A DNA stretch of 64,000 nucleotides from Peribolospora baueri (Eukaryota > Basidiomycota > Peribolosporomycetes > Peribolosporales > Peribolosporaceae): positions 62,001-126,000 of the forward strand of contig JAMDHS010000019.1 of NCBI GenBank assembly GCA_029717555.1. Reading direction: 5' to 3'. A model generated the notes under the pieces. It was given only the letters and a program-made list of their open reading frames with translations, ran no database searches and had not been told where the DNA came from. The position numbers were made by a program, and so were the translations under genes. Below are positions 36,827 to 46,680 of the stretch, piece by piece; within the stretch, counting starts at the first letter, position 1; every line of letters starts with the position of its first letter.

Positions 36827-37439
36827 CCTGCCGGTCGTGTCATCCCATCCGTTGGCTGCCCCCGCCTCCCCGTGTTCGCTCCTGCATCTGCATCTGCATC
36901 TGCGTCTGCGTCTGCGTCTCCTTCTGCTTCTGTTCTGCTTTTGCTCTGCTTCTGCTTTTTGCTTATCGCTGCGCCGCCGTTGCCGCCTCTGGCCGCCGCC
37001 CCCCTTCGCCTTGTCCCCTCCGCCGCCCCTTCCCTTCCCTGCCCTGACTGACACCCACCTCCGCCACTTTTCCTTCCGCCCCCTTCCCCTTCTTCCCCGT
37101 CTCATTTCACCCTCGCCTCGCCTCCTTCTCAACGACGCTCGACCTCGACGTCGCCCTTATATTATATCCCTTCCACCCCACTCCTCCATCCCTCCCTGTC
37201 CTCTCCACCACCATCGCCTCGACACCACCGCCCGTCGCAGCGGCTCTTCCTCGCCCCACCGATCTCGCGACCCGTGCTCAACGGACATTTTTTTCCTTCC
37301 TCCCTTTCCCCACCCCGTTTCTCCCTCTCTCCCCCTTCGCACCGGATCCTATTCTATACCCCGGGTCAACAAAACAAACCAACAAAAGACGGCCCCCGTC
37401 TGCACCCACCCACCCAACCCCCCTCCCAGTTTGCCCTCC

Positions 37440-40400
37440 ATGGCCGCTGCCGTCCTGCGCGCTCCTCGGCACGAGGTCAAGCGCGACTCCGCGCCCACCG
37501 TCTCGCTCCACCCCGTCGCCATGAGGAGCGCCCCAGGCGAGCAGTCGTCCACCACCGTCTCGATCGAGATCCCCTCGACCCCAACCAACGAACCTGCAAA
37601 CCGCCCGCCCGACCGTCTTGGCGGCGACGCTGCCACCCCACGCCCCGTACACCCCTACCGTCCTTGCTCACCGCCCCCGGCTGCCTCGGCCGGCCCGTCC
37701 TACGGCCTCCCAGATCCCCTCCTCGACGACTTTGCCGTTCTCGCCGAGCTGCCCTCGGGCGTCCCCGTTCGCGCTTGCTCCGCCGCTCAGCTCGTCCACA
37801 TGTGGGACCGCCTCGCCTTGGACCATGACACGCATCCCAACGTCGTCTTCCCCTTCCTCCACGGCTGCGACGGCGCCGTCCAGGTCCAAAACTACTACTT
37901 TGGCGTCTCCTCCCAAGGATGCGCCGTGCCCAAGTACCGCGGCCTCACCCTCGTCAGGGCCGACGCCCCCCTCGACGCTCCTTCCTCGCGCCGCTCTTCC
38001 GCCGCCTCTGCGTCGTCCGAAAACGCCAACGCCACTGCTGCTCCTGCTCCTGCCGACGACGACGTGGGCAGCCCTGCCCGCGCCGCGCCGCCCAGCTTGG
38101 CCTCCAGCCACTCGTCCGCCTCGATCGCCGACTCGTTCGACTCGACCAACAGCCTCTTTTCACTCGCCTCGGCCGCCAGCTCGTCGGCCACGACCGTCAT
38201 CTCTGGCTCTTGTTCCGCAGACAGCTCCGGCTTCGGCCATGTCCACAAGCCATACACCCCTCAGCCCGACCACTCGCTCCTCTCCTCCACCCTCCTCCCC
38301 TCCGACCTCCTCGTCCCTGCCCGCGCCTCTCCGCCGCCCTCGACCGCCGCCGCCCTCGATCCCTCTCAACGACCCGTCTTTATCGGCTGCTTGAGGGAAG
38401 ACCGCGCCGATGATAGCCCCTCGACGGCCGCCGACATGGCCGCCTCGTCGCCCAACGCCGCCGCCAATCTCCTTCCTCGCTTCCGCCGACCCGTTCAGAA
38501 AGAAGGCGTCAATCTCCGCAACTGGGGCATTCAACCCGCCTTCTACGCCTCGATCTCCGACATTGTCGTCTACAGCCCCACCCTCGGCCCTGGCCCCACC
38601 GAGCCCGCCCTCGCCCTTGCCCTCAAGCTCGCCCTCGCCCACGAGACGACGCTCATCCAGCGCCAGGTCAGGGGACTGGACAACGGGTTAAGGTACAACG
38701 TCTTTGTCCTCACCGACGGTTTCGACACGGTCCAGCGCGACGCCAGCCACCTCGTCATGGTGCCCGACGAGCGAACGTGCGCGAGCGCCGCTTGGAGTCG
38801 GATGGAGAGCTTGCGAAGGATCGATTTTCCCGAGAGGGAGCAGGAAGAGATGCGCATCCTCACCGAGGCTAAAGAGGGAAACGAGATTGATGAGAATGTC
38901 TGGGTGGGTCCTTTGTCTATCCGACGCCGCCTCGCGCCCGCCTCGCACTCACCCTCGTCCCGTTTCCCTTTTTCTCAACAGCTGGGCAACTCGCAGGACG
39001 TGCCGGCCCCGCACCTCGAGGACGGCATGGGAGCGTCCTCGCTCGGCCTTGGCGCCGACGACCCCAACCCGCTCCGCTTCAGCATCTGTATCGAGGCGCA
39101 CGAAGGCGCGGACATGCCCTGCGAATCCACTCTCGCCCGCGCTCAGCACCACGTCGAAGAGGCAGAAGCCGAGGTTCGACTCGAGCTCGGCGGCGGCGGC
39201 GGCGGCGGCAGCAGCAGCGGCGGCGGTGGTCGGCAGGCAGTCGACGGTTTGGACGACAGCTCGGACGACGAGTCTTCCTCTGCTCGCATCCGCCGCGGCG
39301 TATTCAAGCTCGGCTTGCCCTTGGGCAGCAGCAGGAGCGCGTCTCCGGCCCCAGCTATACCGCCCGCCGAGCTTCCCGCTCCTCACCCGTGCGACATTGT
39401 CCATCTCGAGTGCCCCAGCGGCTTCCACAACCTACGTCCCTCCGCCGTCCAGGCTCGGCTCGAACAGCTCTACTTGCTCTGCGCCTGGATCAAAAAGATG
39501 GCCACCGGCTCGGCGCGCGAGCAGGACGGCACGTCGGTCAAGTCGGGCAAATTTGCCAACTACTTCTCGTCCAACGGCGCCTCCCAGCGCTCGACGCCCA
39601 AGCGGCGCATCCTCATTCACTGTTCCGACGGCTACACCCAGACCTCGGTCTTGGGCCTCTGCTACATCATGTACGCCCGCCACATGACCCTCGCCCAGGT
39701 CATGCTTCATCTTCAGTCCAAGCGCTCCTTCTATCTCTACACCGACGTCGACGGTCCTCACTCGCCCGCCCTGCCTATTCTCAAGCGCTTCGAGGCCATG
39801 CTCGAGCCCGAGCGCAAAAAGTGGCAGGACCAGCAATGGAAGGAGTGGAGGGACAGGGAGCGCAAGGAGCGAGATAGGTCGGACCGGGATCGGCCCGACA
39901 AGGAGCGCGACCGCGACCTTCGGGTTTCCCTTCGCAGACAGCGTCTTGGCTGCGCCGCCGGCGCCCACCGCGGCGACCTCGACGCTTCCTCGCACGCCTC
40001 GTCCTCGTCGACGACCTCCACCACGGTCCCCCTTTCGAACGGCAGCAGCAGCAGCCCTGCCTCGGCTGTCGTCGCCCCCGTCGTCGCCGTCTCTGAGCCG
40101 TCCGTGTGGGCCCGAGGGTTGGCTGCCGCCAGCGGACTCGTAAGCGCCGCCGCCGGTTCGTCCAGCCCCTGTAACGGCAGTGCTTCCGGCGCTCACAGAA
40201 GAAAGTCGCCGGGCCCCCCTGAAGCGGGAGAGGCGCTCGGCCACACGCACATGACCACCACCACCGCCCGTTCTTCGGCCAGGAGCCCCCGCCCGAAATC
40301 GAGCTCTTCCGCCTCGTCCTCCAGCTTTGGTGGTGGCTCGGGATTCGCCCGCATGGACTCGTCGTCGTCGTCGTCGTCACACGGCTCGACTGGCGCCAAT

Positions 40401-41294
40401 GGCAAGTGCGCTTCTTCCGGCGCCGGCGCTTATGACGCCTGGCTCAAACAGCAGCGCGCCCAAGAGCGCCTGGACAGGGTCTGGTTGCACGACGATCGGT
40501 TCCACGGCAGCTTCCCCAGTAGGATCTTGCCGTTCCTCTATCTCGGCAACTTGAACCACGCTCTCAACGCGCAGATGCTTCACGCTCTCGGAATCACTCA
40601 TGTCGTCTCGTGCGGAGAGTCTGCCTTGCAACCTCCCGCGGCGGAAGCTTCTTTCAACATGAGCGACCTCGACTCGCGGGGCCAGGTCCACGTCTCCCCC
40701 GCTCCCGATGGCTTTCCTTCGGCCGCCACGCATCCCAACTCGCTCTGGCACGAGTACCAGGCTGGCCGGATCGACGTGCTGGACCTCCGGGACCTGTGTG
40801 ACGACGGCATCGACTCGTTCGGCTCCAAGCTCCGCCAGGCCGTCGAGTTTGTCGAATCGGCTCGGCTCTCCGGCGGCAAAGCGCTCATTCACTGTCGCGT
40901 GGGCGTGAGCAGGAGCTCGACGATGACCATCGCTTACGTCATGGCCCACCTCGGCATCGGTCTCATCGAGGCCTACCTCTTTGTTCGAAGCCGTCGGTTG
41001 AACATCCTCATCCAACCCACGCTCCCGCTCATGTGGGAGCTGCACAACTGGGAGGCTTTCCTTGCTGCCGAGAGGCGCCGTCGCCGTCTGCTGTGCGAGG
41101 CGGGCACGCCTGTCGACGTCGGGCGCGTCGGGCACGTCGAGCTCGACGTTGAGCTCGACGTTGAGCTCGACGTGCTCGCCGACGAGGAAGGCCGAGGGCG
41201 CGGTCGAGGCGGCGGTGGTGAGGCGGGCAAGTCGATGCTATGGGGTTACATCGGACGCGAGATTTGCGACCTAAACCGACGGTACGGCGTCTGA
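37440..41294 (+). CDS. PPS1: Dual-specificity protein phosphatase PPS1 (tandem phosphatase-like domains)
   Basis: The protein is 1258 residues from exons 37440-38903 and 38982-41294; the 78-nt intron is a multiple of three. An N-terminal Pro/Ser-rich half contains LLDDFAVLAELPSGVPVRAC and NWGIQPAFYASISDIVVYSP, which I recall from yeast Pps1. A first phosphatase-like domain has HCSDGYTQTS (Cys about 702), in which the arginine of CX5R is Gln, so it is probably catalytically dead, as in the family. An Arg/Lys/Asp-rich and Ser-rich linker follows. The second DSP domain starts about FHGSFPSRILPFLYLGNLNH, has DLCDDGIDSF with the general acid, and an intact HCRVGVSRSS loop (Cys about 1126). Pps1 acts on the cell cycle (S phase) in yeast. 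A 12-bp repeat near the 3' end codes ELDV units. The ATG at 37440 gives MAAAVLRAPRHEVKRD; an earlier in-frame ATG exists at 36780. Confidence 0.9.
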   Translation: MAAAVLRAPRHEVKRDSAPTVSLHPVAMRSAPGEQSSTTVSIEIPSTPTNEPANRPPDRLGGDAATPRPVHPYRPCSPPPAASAGPSYGLPDPLLDDFAVLAELPSGVPVRACSAAQLVHMWDRLALDHDTHPNVVFPFLHGCDGAVQVQNYYFGVSSQGCAVPKYRGLTLVRADAPLDAPSSRRSSAASASSENANATAAPAPADDDVGSPARAAPPSLASSHSSASIADSFDSTNSLFSLASAASSSATTVISGSCSADSSGFGHVHKPYTPQPDHSLLSSTLLPSDLLVPARASPPPSTAAALDPSQRPVFIGCLREDRADDSPSTAADMAASSPNAAANLLPRFRRPVQKEGVNLRNWGIQPAFYASISDIVVYSPTLGPGPTEPALALALKLALAHETTLIQRQVRGLDNGLRYNVFVLTDGFDTVQRDASHLVMVPDERTCASAAWSRMESLRRIDFPEREQEEMRILTEAKEGNEIDENVWVGPLSIRRRLAPASHSPSSRFPFSQQLGNSQDVPAPHLEDGMGASSLGLGADDPNPLRFSICIEAHEGADMPCESTLARAQHHVEEAEAEVRLELGGGGGGGSSSGGGGRQAVDGLDDSSDDESSSARIRRGVFKLGLPLGSSRSASPAPAIPPAELPAPHPCDIVHLECPSGFHNLRPSAVQARLEQLYLLCAWIKKMATGSAREQDGTSVKSGKFANYFSSNGASQRSTPKRRILIHCSDGYTQTSVLGLCYIMYARHMTLAQVMLHLQSKRSFYLYTDVDGPHSPALPILKRFEAMLEPERKKWQDQQWKEWRDRERKERDRSDRDRPDKERDRDLRVSLRRQRLGCAAGAHRGDLDASSHASSSSTTSTTVPLSNGSSSSPASAVVAPVVAVSEPSVWARGLAAASGLVSAAAGSSSPCNGSASGAHRRKSPGPPEAGEALGHTHMTTTTARSSARSPRPKSSSSASSSSFGGGSGFARMDSSSSSSSHGSTGANGKCASSGAGAYDAWLKQQRAQERLDRVWLHDDRFHGSFPSRILPFLYLGNLNHALNAQMLHALGITHVVSCGESALQPPAAEASFNMSDLDSRGQVHVSPAPDGFPSAATHPNSLWHEYQAGRIDVLDLRDLCDDGIDSFGSKLRQAVEFVESARLSGGKALIHCRVGVSRSSTMTIAYVMAHLGIGLIEAYLFVRSRRLNILIQPTLPLMWELHNWEAFLAAERRRRRLLCEAGTPVDVGRVGHVELDVELDVELDVLADEEGRGRGRGGGGEAGKSMLWGYIGREICDLNRRYGV
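41137..41172 (+). repeat. In-frame 12-bp tandem repeat coding ELDV units
   Basis: Three near-identical GAGCTCGACGTT units inside the PPS1 coding frame, just after the phosphatase domain. The reading frame is kept because the unit is a multiple of three. Confidence 0.9.
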
Positions 41295-42313
41295 TCGCGT
41301 CATGTTTGGGTCAGGACCGGTAGGATTGTTGTATTCTTCCCATAGTCGCCGCCGCCACCACCGCCTTCTTTCCCTTTTTTCGAGCTCGACAGCATCATGG
41401 CCTTTTTTTCCGACGAGTCGATCCCAGCCGACGTTCGGGACCGACTCGAGCAGACTTTTTTTTTTTTTTTTTCTTCCCTTCGTCGGGGTATTCCTTCCAT
41501 CGTTCGGTGACGGGCGCCCGCTGGGCGCTCAACATATCCATATCCATCCATCCAACTCTGCCGCCCAACGCGACAATGTCCGCCCAAAGGTCAGCTGTCA
41601 CCACTGCATCGTTCGTTCGGCTTTCTGTCACCGGTTTCAGCGCGATTTTCCTTTTTTGTTCGTCGGCGGGTCATCGTTCGGCTTCTGTACCAGTTTATCC
41701 ATCATCCGTCATCCAGCCCAGCCATTCGCCAGTCTTCGCCAGCCCATTGTAACCTCGCCCTCGCCCTTCCTGATCGTTTTCTCTCGCGGCGCTCTCTTCG
41801 TCGTCACGGCTCACCCGCTCGCGCGCAAGGTTGTATCGATTTTTCTTTCTTTCTGTTTTTGTCCTCGATTCGCGTCTGCTTTCGCCGCGTTTTACTCTGT
41901 CTGTCCGTCCGTGCGTCACGCCGTCTGTACGTCCCCGTCGATTCTCTGCCATGCCCCGTGTCCTGTCGTGTCCAAGCTGTTACGTATACCATGTCATTGC
42001 AAACAACCAGCTCACGTCTCTTTCGATCCGTGAGAGGTCTCGACGTGGGCGCCAAGGCCGCGAAGGTCGACGTTTGGCCGTATATAAGACATGATGTAAT
42101 GACTCCGCCGCCCCGCGCCGTCCGATTGCCGTCCGATTGCCGGTTGGGCGGTGGGCCGGTGGTAGTGGATTTAAGGAACGGTGCGGTGCGAGTGATCGAT
42201 GGGCGACTTCCCTCCGGTCCATATAGCTAGCCTAACTAGCACCTTGGCTTCCTCCACTACACGCCTCATTCATCCACATCCTCGCTCGACATTCGACTCA
42301 TTCGACATTCAGC
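41295..42313. other. Spacer between PPS1 and the small Cys-rich gene
   Basis: About 1 kb of pyrimidine-rich sequence with a long T run at 41456-41472. No coding potential beyond short frames; presumed PPS1 3' UTR and promoter of the next gene. Confidence 0.5.
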
Positions 42314-42621
42314 ATGGCCTCCTTCAACCCTGCCGCATTCTCCACCTCCACGGCGCCCGTCAACGAGTGCATGCTGGTAAAGTGTGAGTGCCGGATATCC
42401 CTCCTTTGTTCCCTCGTTCCCTTGTTCGTTCGTTCGTTCGTTCGTTCGGGTCCGGGTTCGGGTTCGCGGTCGGGACGGGACGCATGGAATGGGTCTTGAC
42501 GACTGACTGCTTTTTAACCATTCATTGCCTTTGCCTTTTCCTTTCTGGTCTTCCCTGGTCTTGCCTTTCTTTACCTGGTCTTGCTTCGTTTTCGTTTTCT
42601 CGTCCGTCTCCTTCCTTCCTA

Positions 42622-42676
<55 letters not shown>

Positions 42677-43323
42677 TATTTTTTCCTTTCCCTCGTTCCT
42701 TTCACCCCCTCCGCCTTCGATTCGATTCGATTCGGTTTGGTTCGACGATTCGTCGACGATCCGGCGCCGGCGCACGATACGACACGATACGGTACGATAC
42801 GATACGATAGGCGACAAGTGTGGAAAGGTGCGTTGCGTTGCGTTGCCTTGCTTTCTTTATTTCTTTATTTCTTCTTTCTTTCCCTCCGGCCCGGCCCTTC
42901 GTCTCGTCTCGTATCGCTTTCGTCCGCCCTTTTTTTCTTCTTTCCCCCCCGTTTCCCCCTCGTCGTCATCGGTCGTACTACAACGATTGAGGGACCGATC
43001 AATTGGACTGATGGATAGGATGGAGCGAACGAACCGAGTCCCTTGTTTTTAACGGACGAGCCGACTTAACACCCCCTACCTATCTGCTCCCTTCCTTCCC
43101 CATTTTTGCCCACCTGCCCCTCACGTCCACAGACGACCTGGAAAGGGTGCGGCAAGCACGTCGACCAGGTGAGCGAGCCAGCGCCAGCGAGTCGGAACAT
43201 CTCTGTCTCTCTTTCCACGTCTCTTTCTTCTTTTGGAGACTCCCGACGCGCTCATTCATTTCCGGCACGCAGGTCATGGCCAACATCGCCGAGGACGACA
43301 AGTGCAAGTGCCCGCGGTCGTGA
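42314..43323 (+). CDS. Small Cys-rich (putative zinc-binding) protein, 57 residues
   Basis: Four short exons, 42314-42383, 42811-42827 (17 nt), 43133-43168 and 43273-43323, join in frame into 57 residues. The spliced core reads CDKCGKTTWKGCGKHVDQ and the end DKCKCPRS; the motif is built across three exon junctions, which is strong support for the model. There are six cysteines and one histidine in a CxxC...GC..H...CxC arrangement, suggesting binding of one zinc ion. I recall small fungal proteins with a TTWxGCGxH core but know no assigned function. There is no signal peptide. Intron 1 (427 nt) holds an ATT array and CGATA repeats. The gene is convergent with the ankyrin gene. Confidence 0.85.
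42621..42677. repeat. (ATT)n microsatellite in an intron
   Basis: About seventeen TTA/ATT units inside intron 1 of the small Cys-rich gene; the longest A/T-only tract in the window. Confidence 0.96.
42766..42810. repeat. (CGATA)n-like repeats ending at a splice acceptor
   Basis: Imperfect pentamers (CGATA, CGACA, GGTAC) run up to the acceptor ATAG just before the 17-nt exon. The acceptor AG itself is part of the last repeat unit. Confidence 0.85.
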
Positions 43324-43535
43324 ACAGAGAGGCGAATTCCTTCGGCGCCGGTCGCTTTCTTTCTATCTTTTCAAATCAACTCGGGGTCCTGTGAGAATTG
43401 TGTGGAGAATGTTCGACCATGAGGATCGTTTTTCTTTTTTTTTTTTGTATGTAAACGTCCCGAGGAACATGTGGGAATCTAGCACTCGAACCTTCGAGCA
43501 AAGTCGCTTCGCCGCAAGGGAAAAAATAAACATCT

Positions 43536-44645
43536 TCATCGAAGAGGTCCATCCCCCGCGCCGCCGGTGCTGCCGCCATCGCTCGCCTCCGCATCCGTCG
43601 GCGGCCGCCGTGAACGAGCACGTTCGCCGTCGACCAGCTGTCCGATGACGGCCTCGCTCACGATCTCCCTCAACCTCGGCTCCGGGTCCGTCCCCGTCCG
43701 CTCTGCCTCCTCCATGATCGCCTGCACCCGGTTCATCAGCGCCTCCGTAAGCAGCCCGGTCCGCTCGCCTTCGACGACGTCGGCTTCCGAGAGCGCTTCC
43801 GAGAGAGACACGGAAAGCGATTCGCCCGTGGTGGAGGCGAGGTAGGTGGCGATTTCCGGCTGCTCTTCCCACAGACTTCGAGCGGCCTGAAGGTAAACGA
43901 AAGAGAAACGGTGGAGAGCGAGGCGTCAGAAACGTTGACCGACATAGCAACCAGGGTGCGGGGGGGTGGCCGCCGACCGGCATCTCAAAGCGGGTCAGGT
44001 GCACCGGTCACTGACCGTCAAGCCCTCCTTGTTGACATGCTTCGCATCCGCGCCCAGCTCTTCGACGAGGAGCTTGGCAATGTCGAGCCTCTCGACGACA
44101 AAGAGCGGCGTGTCGCCGTCGTCGTCCGTCACGTTCGGGTCGCCGGAGCGCTCAGTGATGAGGTAGCGCCTGCGACAACGGTCCGGAAGGAAAAAGACAG
44201 CGTTTAAGATGGCGCCCGCATGGACGATGAAGCCTCCTCCCTTCCCTCCGTCGTTCCGAGAAGACGAAAGAACGATATGAGCTCGGCGCGACTCACAAAA
44301 TGTCCTCGTGTCCGTACGAAGCGGCGGCGTGCACGGGCGTGTAGGTGAACTGGTCGGCGACGGTCGGGGAAAGGCCTGGAAAGGGCGCGGAGAAAAAAAA
44401 AAAAAAGGAGGGACGGCGTGAGATGGAGAGTGAGGTGGTAGGTCGCACGAGAGTCAGCGTACGAGGGACGGTGTCCTTCCATGTGAGCACCCTCGTTCCT
44501 CCTCCCTCCCTCGTCCGCCACACTCACCCTCCCGCTCCACCAGCTCTTTGACGCGATCTAGATCGCCGTCGCCCGCTGCGAGCCAGATGTTCTTGCCCTG
44601 GGCGTCTGCATCGGGCACGATGTTCTCTCTGAGTCTCCCGGGCAT
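43536..44645 (-). CDS. Ankyrin repeat protein (YCR051W-like)
   Basis: Four exons, 44528-44645, 44297-44375, 44016-44169 and 43536-43886, give 233 residues. After a short start (MPGRLRENIVP) come ankyrin repeats: NIWLAAGDGDLDRVKELVER, FTYTPVHAAASYGHEDILRY across a junction, and DPNVTDDDGDTPLFVVERLD followed by IAKLLVEELGAD. The C-terminal 110 residues are helical and Arg/Glu-rich, ending GDGPLR. The size and layout resemble yeast YCR051W and S. pombe P16F5.05c, uncharacterised ankyrin proteins of cytosol and nucleus; the match is from memory. An alternative in-frame ATG upstream would add a few residues. Confidence 0.85.
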
Positions 44646-44977
44646 GGTGGCTGGAATCTGAGAGGACGAGCGGTCCGTAGACACAGGACCGGCGGCCACG
44701 ATCTCTAAAAAAAAACGACGGTCGCATCCAAGGCACGTGGGGGATGACTAAGCCGATCTGACGAGCCCACTTTGGGCTCGTGCCTACATGGGTGTCTCGA
44801 GCGAAAGGAGCGGAGTGGTGGTGCTACTACACCGAGGGTGACAGCAAAGACGGGACGGTGGGGCAGCGGATCGAGATGAAAGATCAAGCAATGATCGATG
44901 GAATCTTCAAGCGAAATCACAGAGCGCTCAGAGACGACGATGGCTGGCCGGGGGAAGTAAAACACCAGCTTCCGATC
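44646..44977. other. Short spacer between two minus-strand genes
   Basis: 332 bases containing the ankyrin gene promoter and the 3' UTR of the gene upstream on the minus strand. Nothing else seen. Confidence 0.5.
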
Positions 44978-46299
44978 CTACGACGCCCGGCGATTCTCGT
45001 GATGATACCCAGCCTGCCGCCGTCTTCGCGACGCCTCGGAAGCACGGACGGGTACGGCTTCAAGCCCCTTCCCCTCGTGCTGCAGCTCCGCCTCGGACCT
45101 CGAGCTCATCCCCAATTCGCCCCTCCCTCCGCCTCCCTCGCCCTGCCCCGCTCCAGCGAGACGCAACCTGCCCCAGCTGCCTCGGAGCCCGGCCCATATC
45201 TTCTGCCCCGGGGCGGGCTCGATGCTCTCGACCGCATGTCGGATAATGAGCCCCGTCGATGGGTCAAAAGTGTAACGGAAGACGACGGTGTAGTTATGCG
45301 GCGCGTGCGAAACGCGAGAGAGGGCCGTGAAGAGCAGTCGAACGTAAAGAGAATCGGTACGTGAGGATCGCGGGTCCGGAGAGGAGGCGCCGTCGGGAGC
45401 GAGGGCCGATCCTGGCGAGCCTCCACCACCACCATCTTCTCCTCCTCCTCCGCCGCCGCCTTCAGAGACCATATGTAACCTCTCCAGCTGCACCTCGGCC
45501 TCCGAGAAGACAGCATTGAGCGCGTGACGGAGGAGCTGTGCCGAGGCGAGGTAGAGGTGGCGTCCATGGAAACAGAGCTGTGGGGTCAGCGGCGAGGAGA
45601 GGCTCGTGGGCGGCTCGAAGACGAAGGCGATGGAAGGATGATAAATGGAGGTGGACGCGTCTGAAGGCTCTGTGAGCGGTTCGGACGACGTCGACGTCGA
45701 CGACGACCCGCCCCGCTCGTCCTCCCTACCCTTCCCCTTGCCTCCCGATCCGTTCCCAATCCACCGACCCTGCGTCCACCCCTCCAAGCTAGGCAAACTC
45801 AGTCCACCCAGCCCGGGCAAGCTCGAGAACGGCCGGCCACCTCCGCCTCCGCTGCCGTGAGCGCCCTCCACGGTATCCACCAAGCCCATCTCGAGAAAGT
45901 AAGGTAGCGTCTCCCGAAGCAGGCTCACGGCCCGGCCTACCCGAAGCCGATACTCGTGCTCCGACACCTCCTCCGTTGACCCTTTCCTCTTCTTCTCCTT
46001 CGGGTCGGACGGGACGCCGCCGGCGGAAGAGGGCTTCGCGGGCGCGGGGGAAGGGGAGAAGAAGTTTCGAGGGCACCTGTTGTTGTTGTACGACGAGGAC
46101 GACGGGGTGGAGGAGGCTACCATCATCGGCCCTGCCGGTGGTGGATAGAGGGACCCTGGCGGGACGTCGGGGAGAGGAGAGAAGGACAAGCGGCGGGCGC
46201 TCGCGGCCAAGCCTGGGGCCACGATCGTAAGAGAGACAGGCTGGAGGGCCGCGCTGCCCACCAGACGGGCGCTACAGTGGCGAGAAGAGAGACCCCTCA
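44978..46299 (-). CDS. Unrecognised protein, possibly mitochondrial, NTF2-like
   Basis: Single open frame of 440 residues from the ATG giving MRGLSSRHCSARLVGSAALQ. This N-terminus is Arg/Ser/Ala-rich without acidic residues, as in mitochondrial presequences. The core is interrupted by Gly- and Ser-rich inserts: YRLRVGRAVSLLRETLPYFL, then YHPSIAFVFEPPTSL, FHGRHLYLASAQLLRHALNA, and YTVVFRYTFDPSTGLIIRHA followed by VESIEPAPGQ. The order helix, 'hits-a-target strand', helix, then strands ending in 'DP.TG.I..H' is reminiscent of NTF2-like/DUF2358 proteins; this is inference. The frame is open further upstream to 46444, so a longer N-terminus is possible. No neighbour hints at a pathway. Confidence 0.7.
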
Positions 46300-46680
46300 T
46301 GGTTTGGTATGAATCGACATGGAGGGCGGCGAGGAAGGAGTTGGCGATCGCTCGCATGGATCTCGATCTCGATCGACGACGCGCCCCAACTCCGAGCGTT
46401 AAGTCCAGCGCCAGCTCCTTCGCCGATTGCACACAACGCATCAAGATTGATCAAAGAATCTCAGGATCTAAGATAACTAACTACAAACGTGAACCGATCG
46501 AGGGGTGGTTGTAATTATTGACTTGGCCGCTCGACGCCCGATTTGACGAATCGCCTTGACCCCCTCCCCGCCTAGTGGGGCTCATCATATCATACATGCC
46601 ACTCTGTCAACGAGTGTGCTAAGACTCCGTGCAAGTCACCTGAACGACACGATGTGGACGGGTCGACGTTCTCTTCCTCT
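46300..46680. other. Spacer upstream of the NTF2-like gene and downstream of the trehalase gene
   Basis: 381 bases; the 46460-46620 part is relatively A/T-rich. Nothing identifiable beyond promoter and 3' UTR space. Confidence 0.45.

Larger units (their letters stand above)
33021..37439. other. 4.4-kb intergenic region, pyrimidine-rich, repeat-rich
   Basis: The longest gene-free stretch. 33021-33960 is T/C-rich, like the 3' UTRs elsewhere. 34120-35130 has a GAAA array and CTCAT repeats. 35150-36560 has CGT repeats and no supported exon. 36560-37439 forms the leader of PPS1, with TGGC and CTGCRT repeats, and is open in frame with PPS1 from 36780. A small gene with short exons cannot be excluded. 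Confidence 0.45.
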
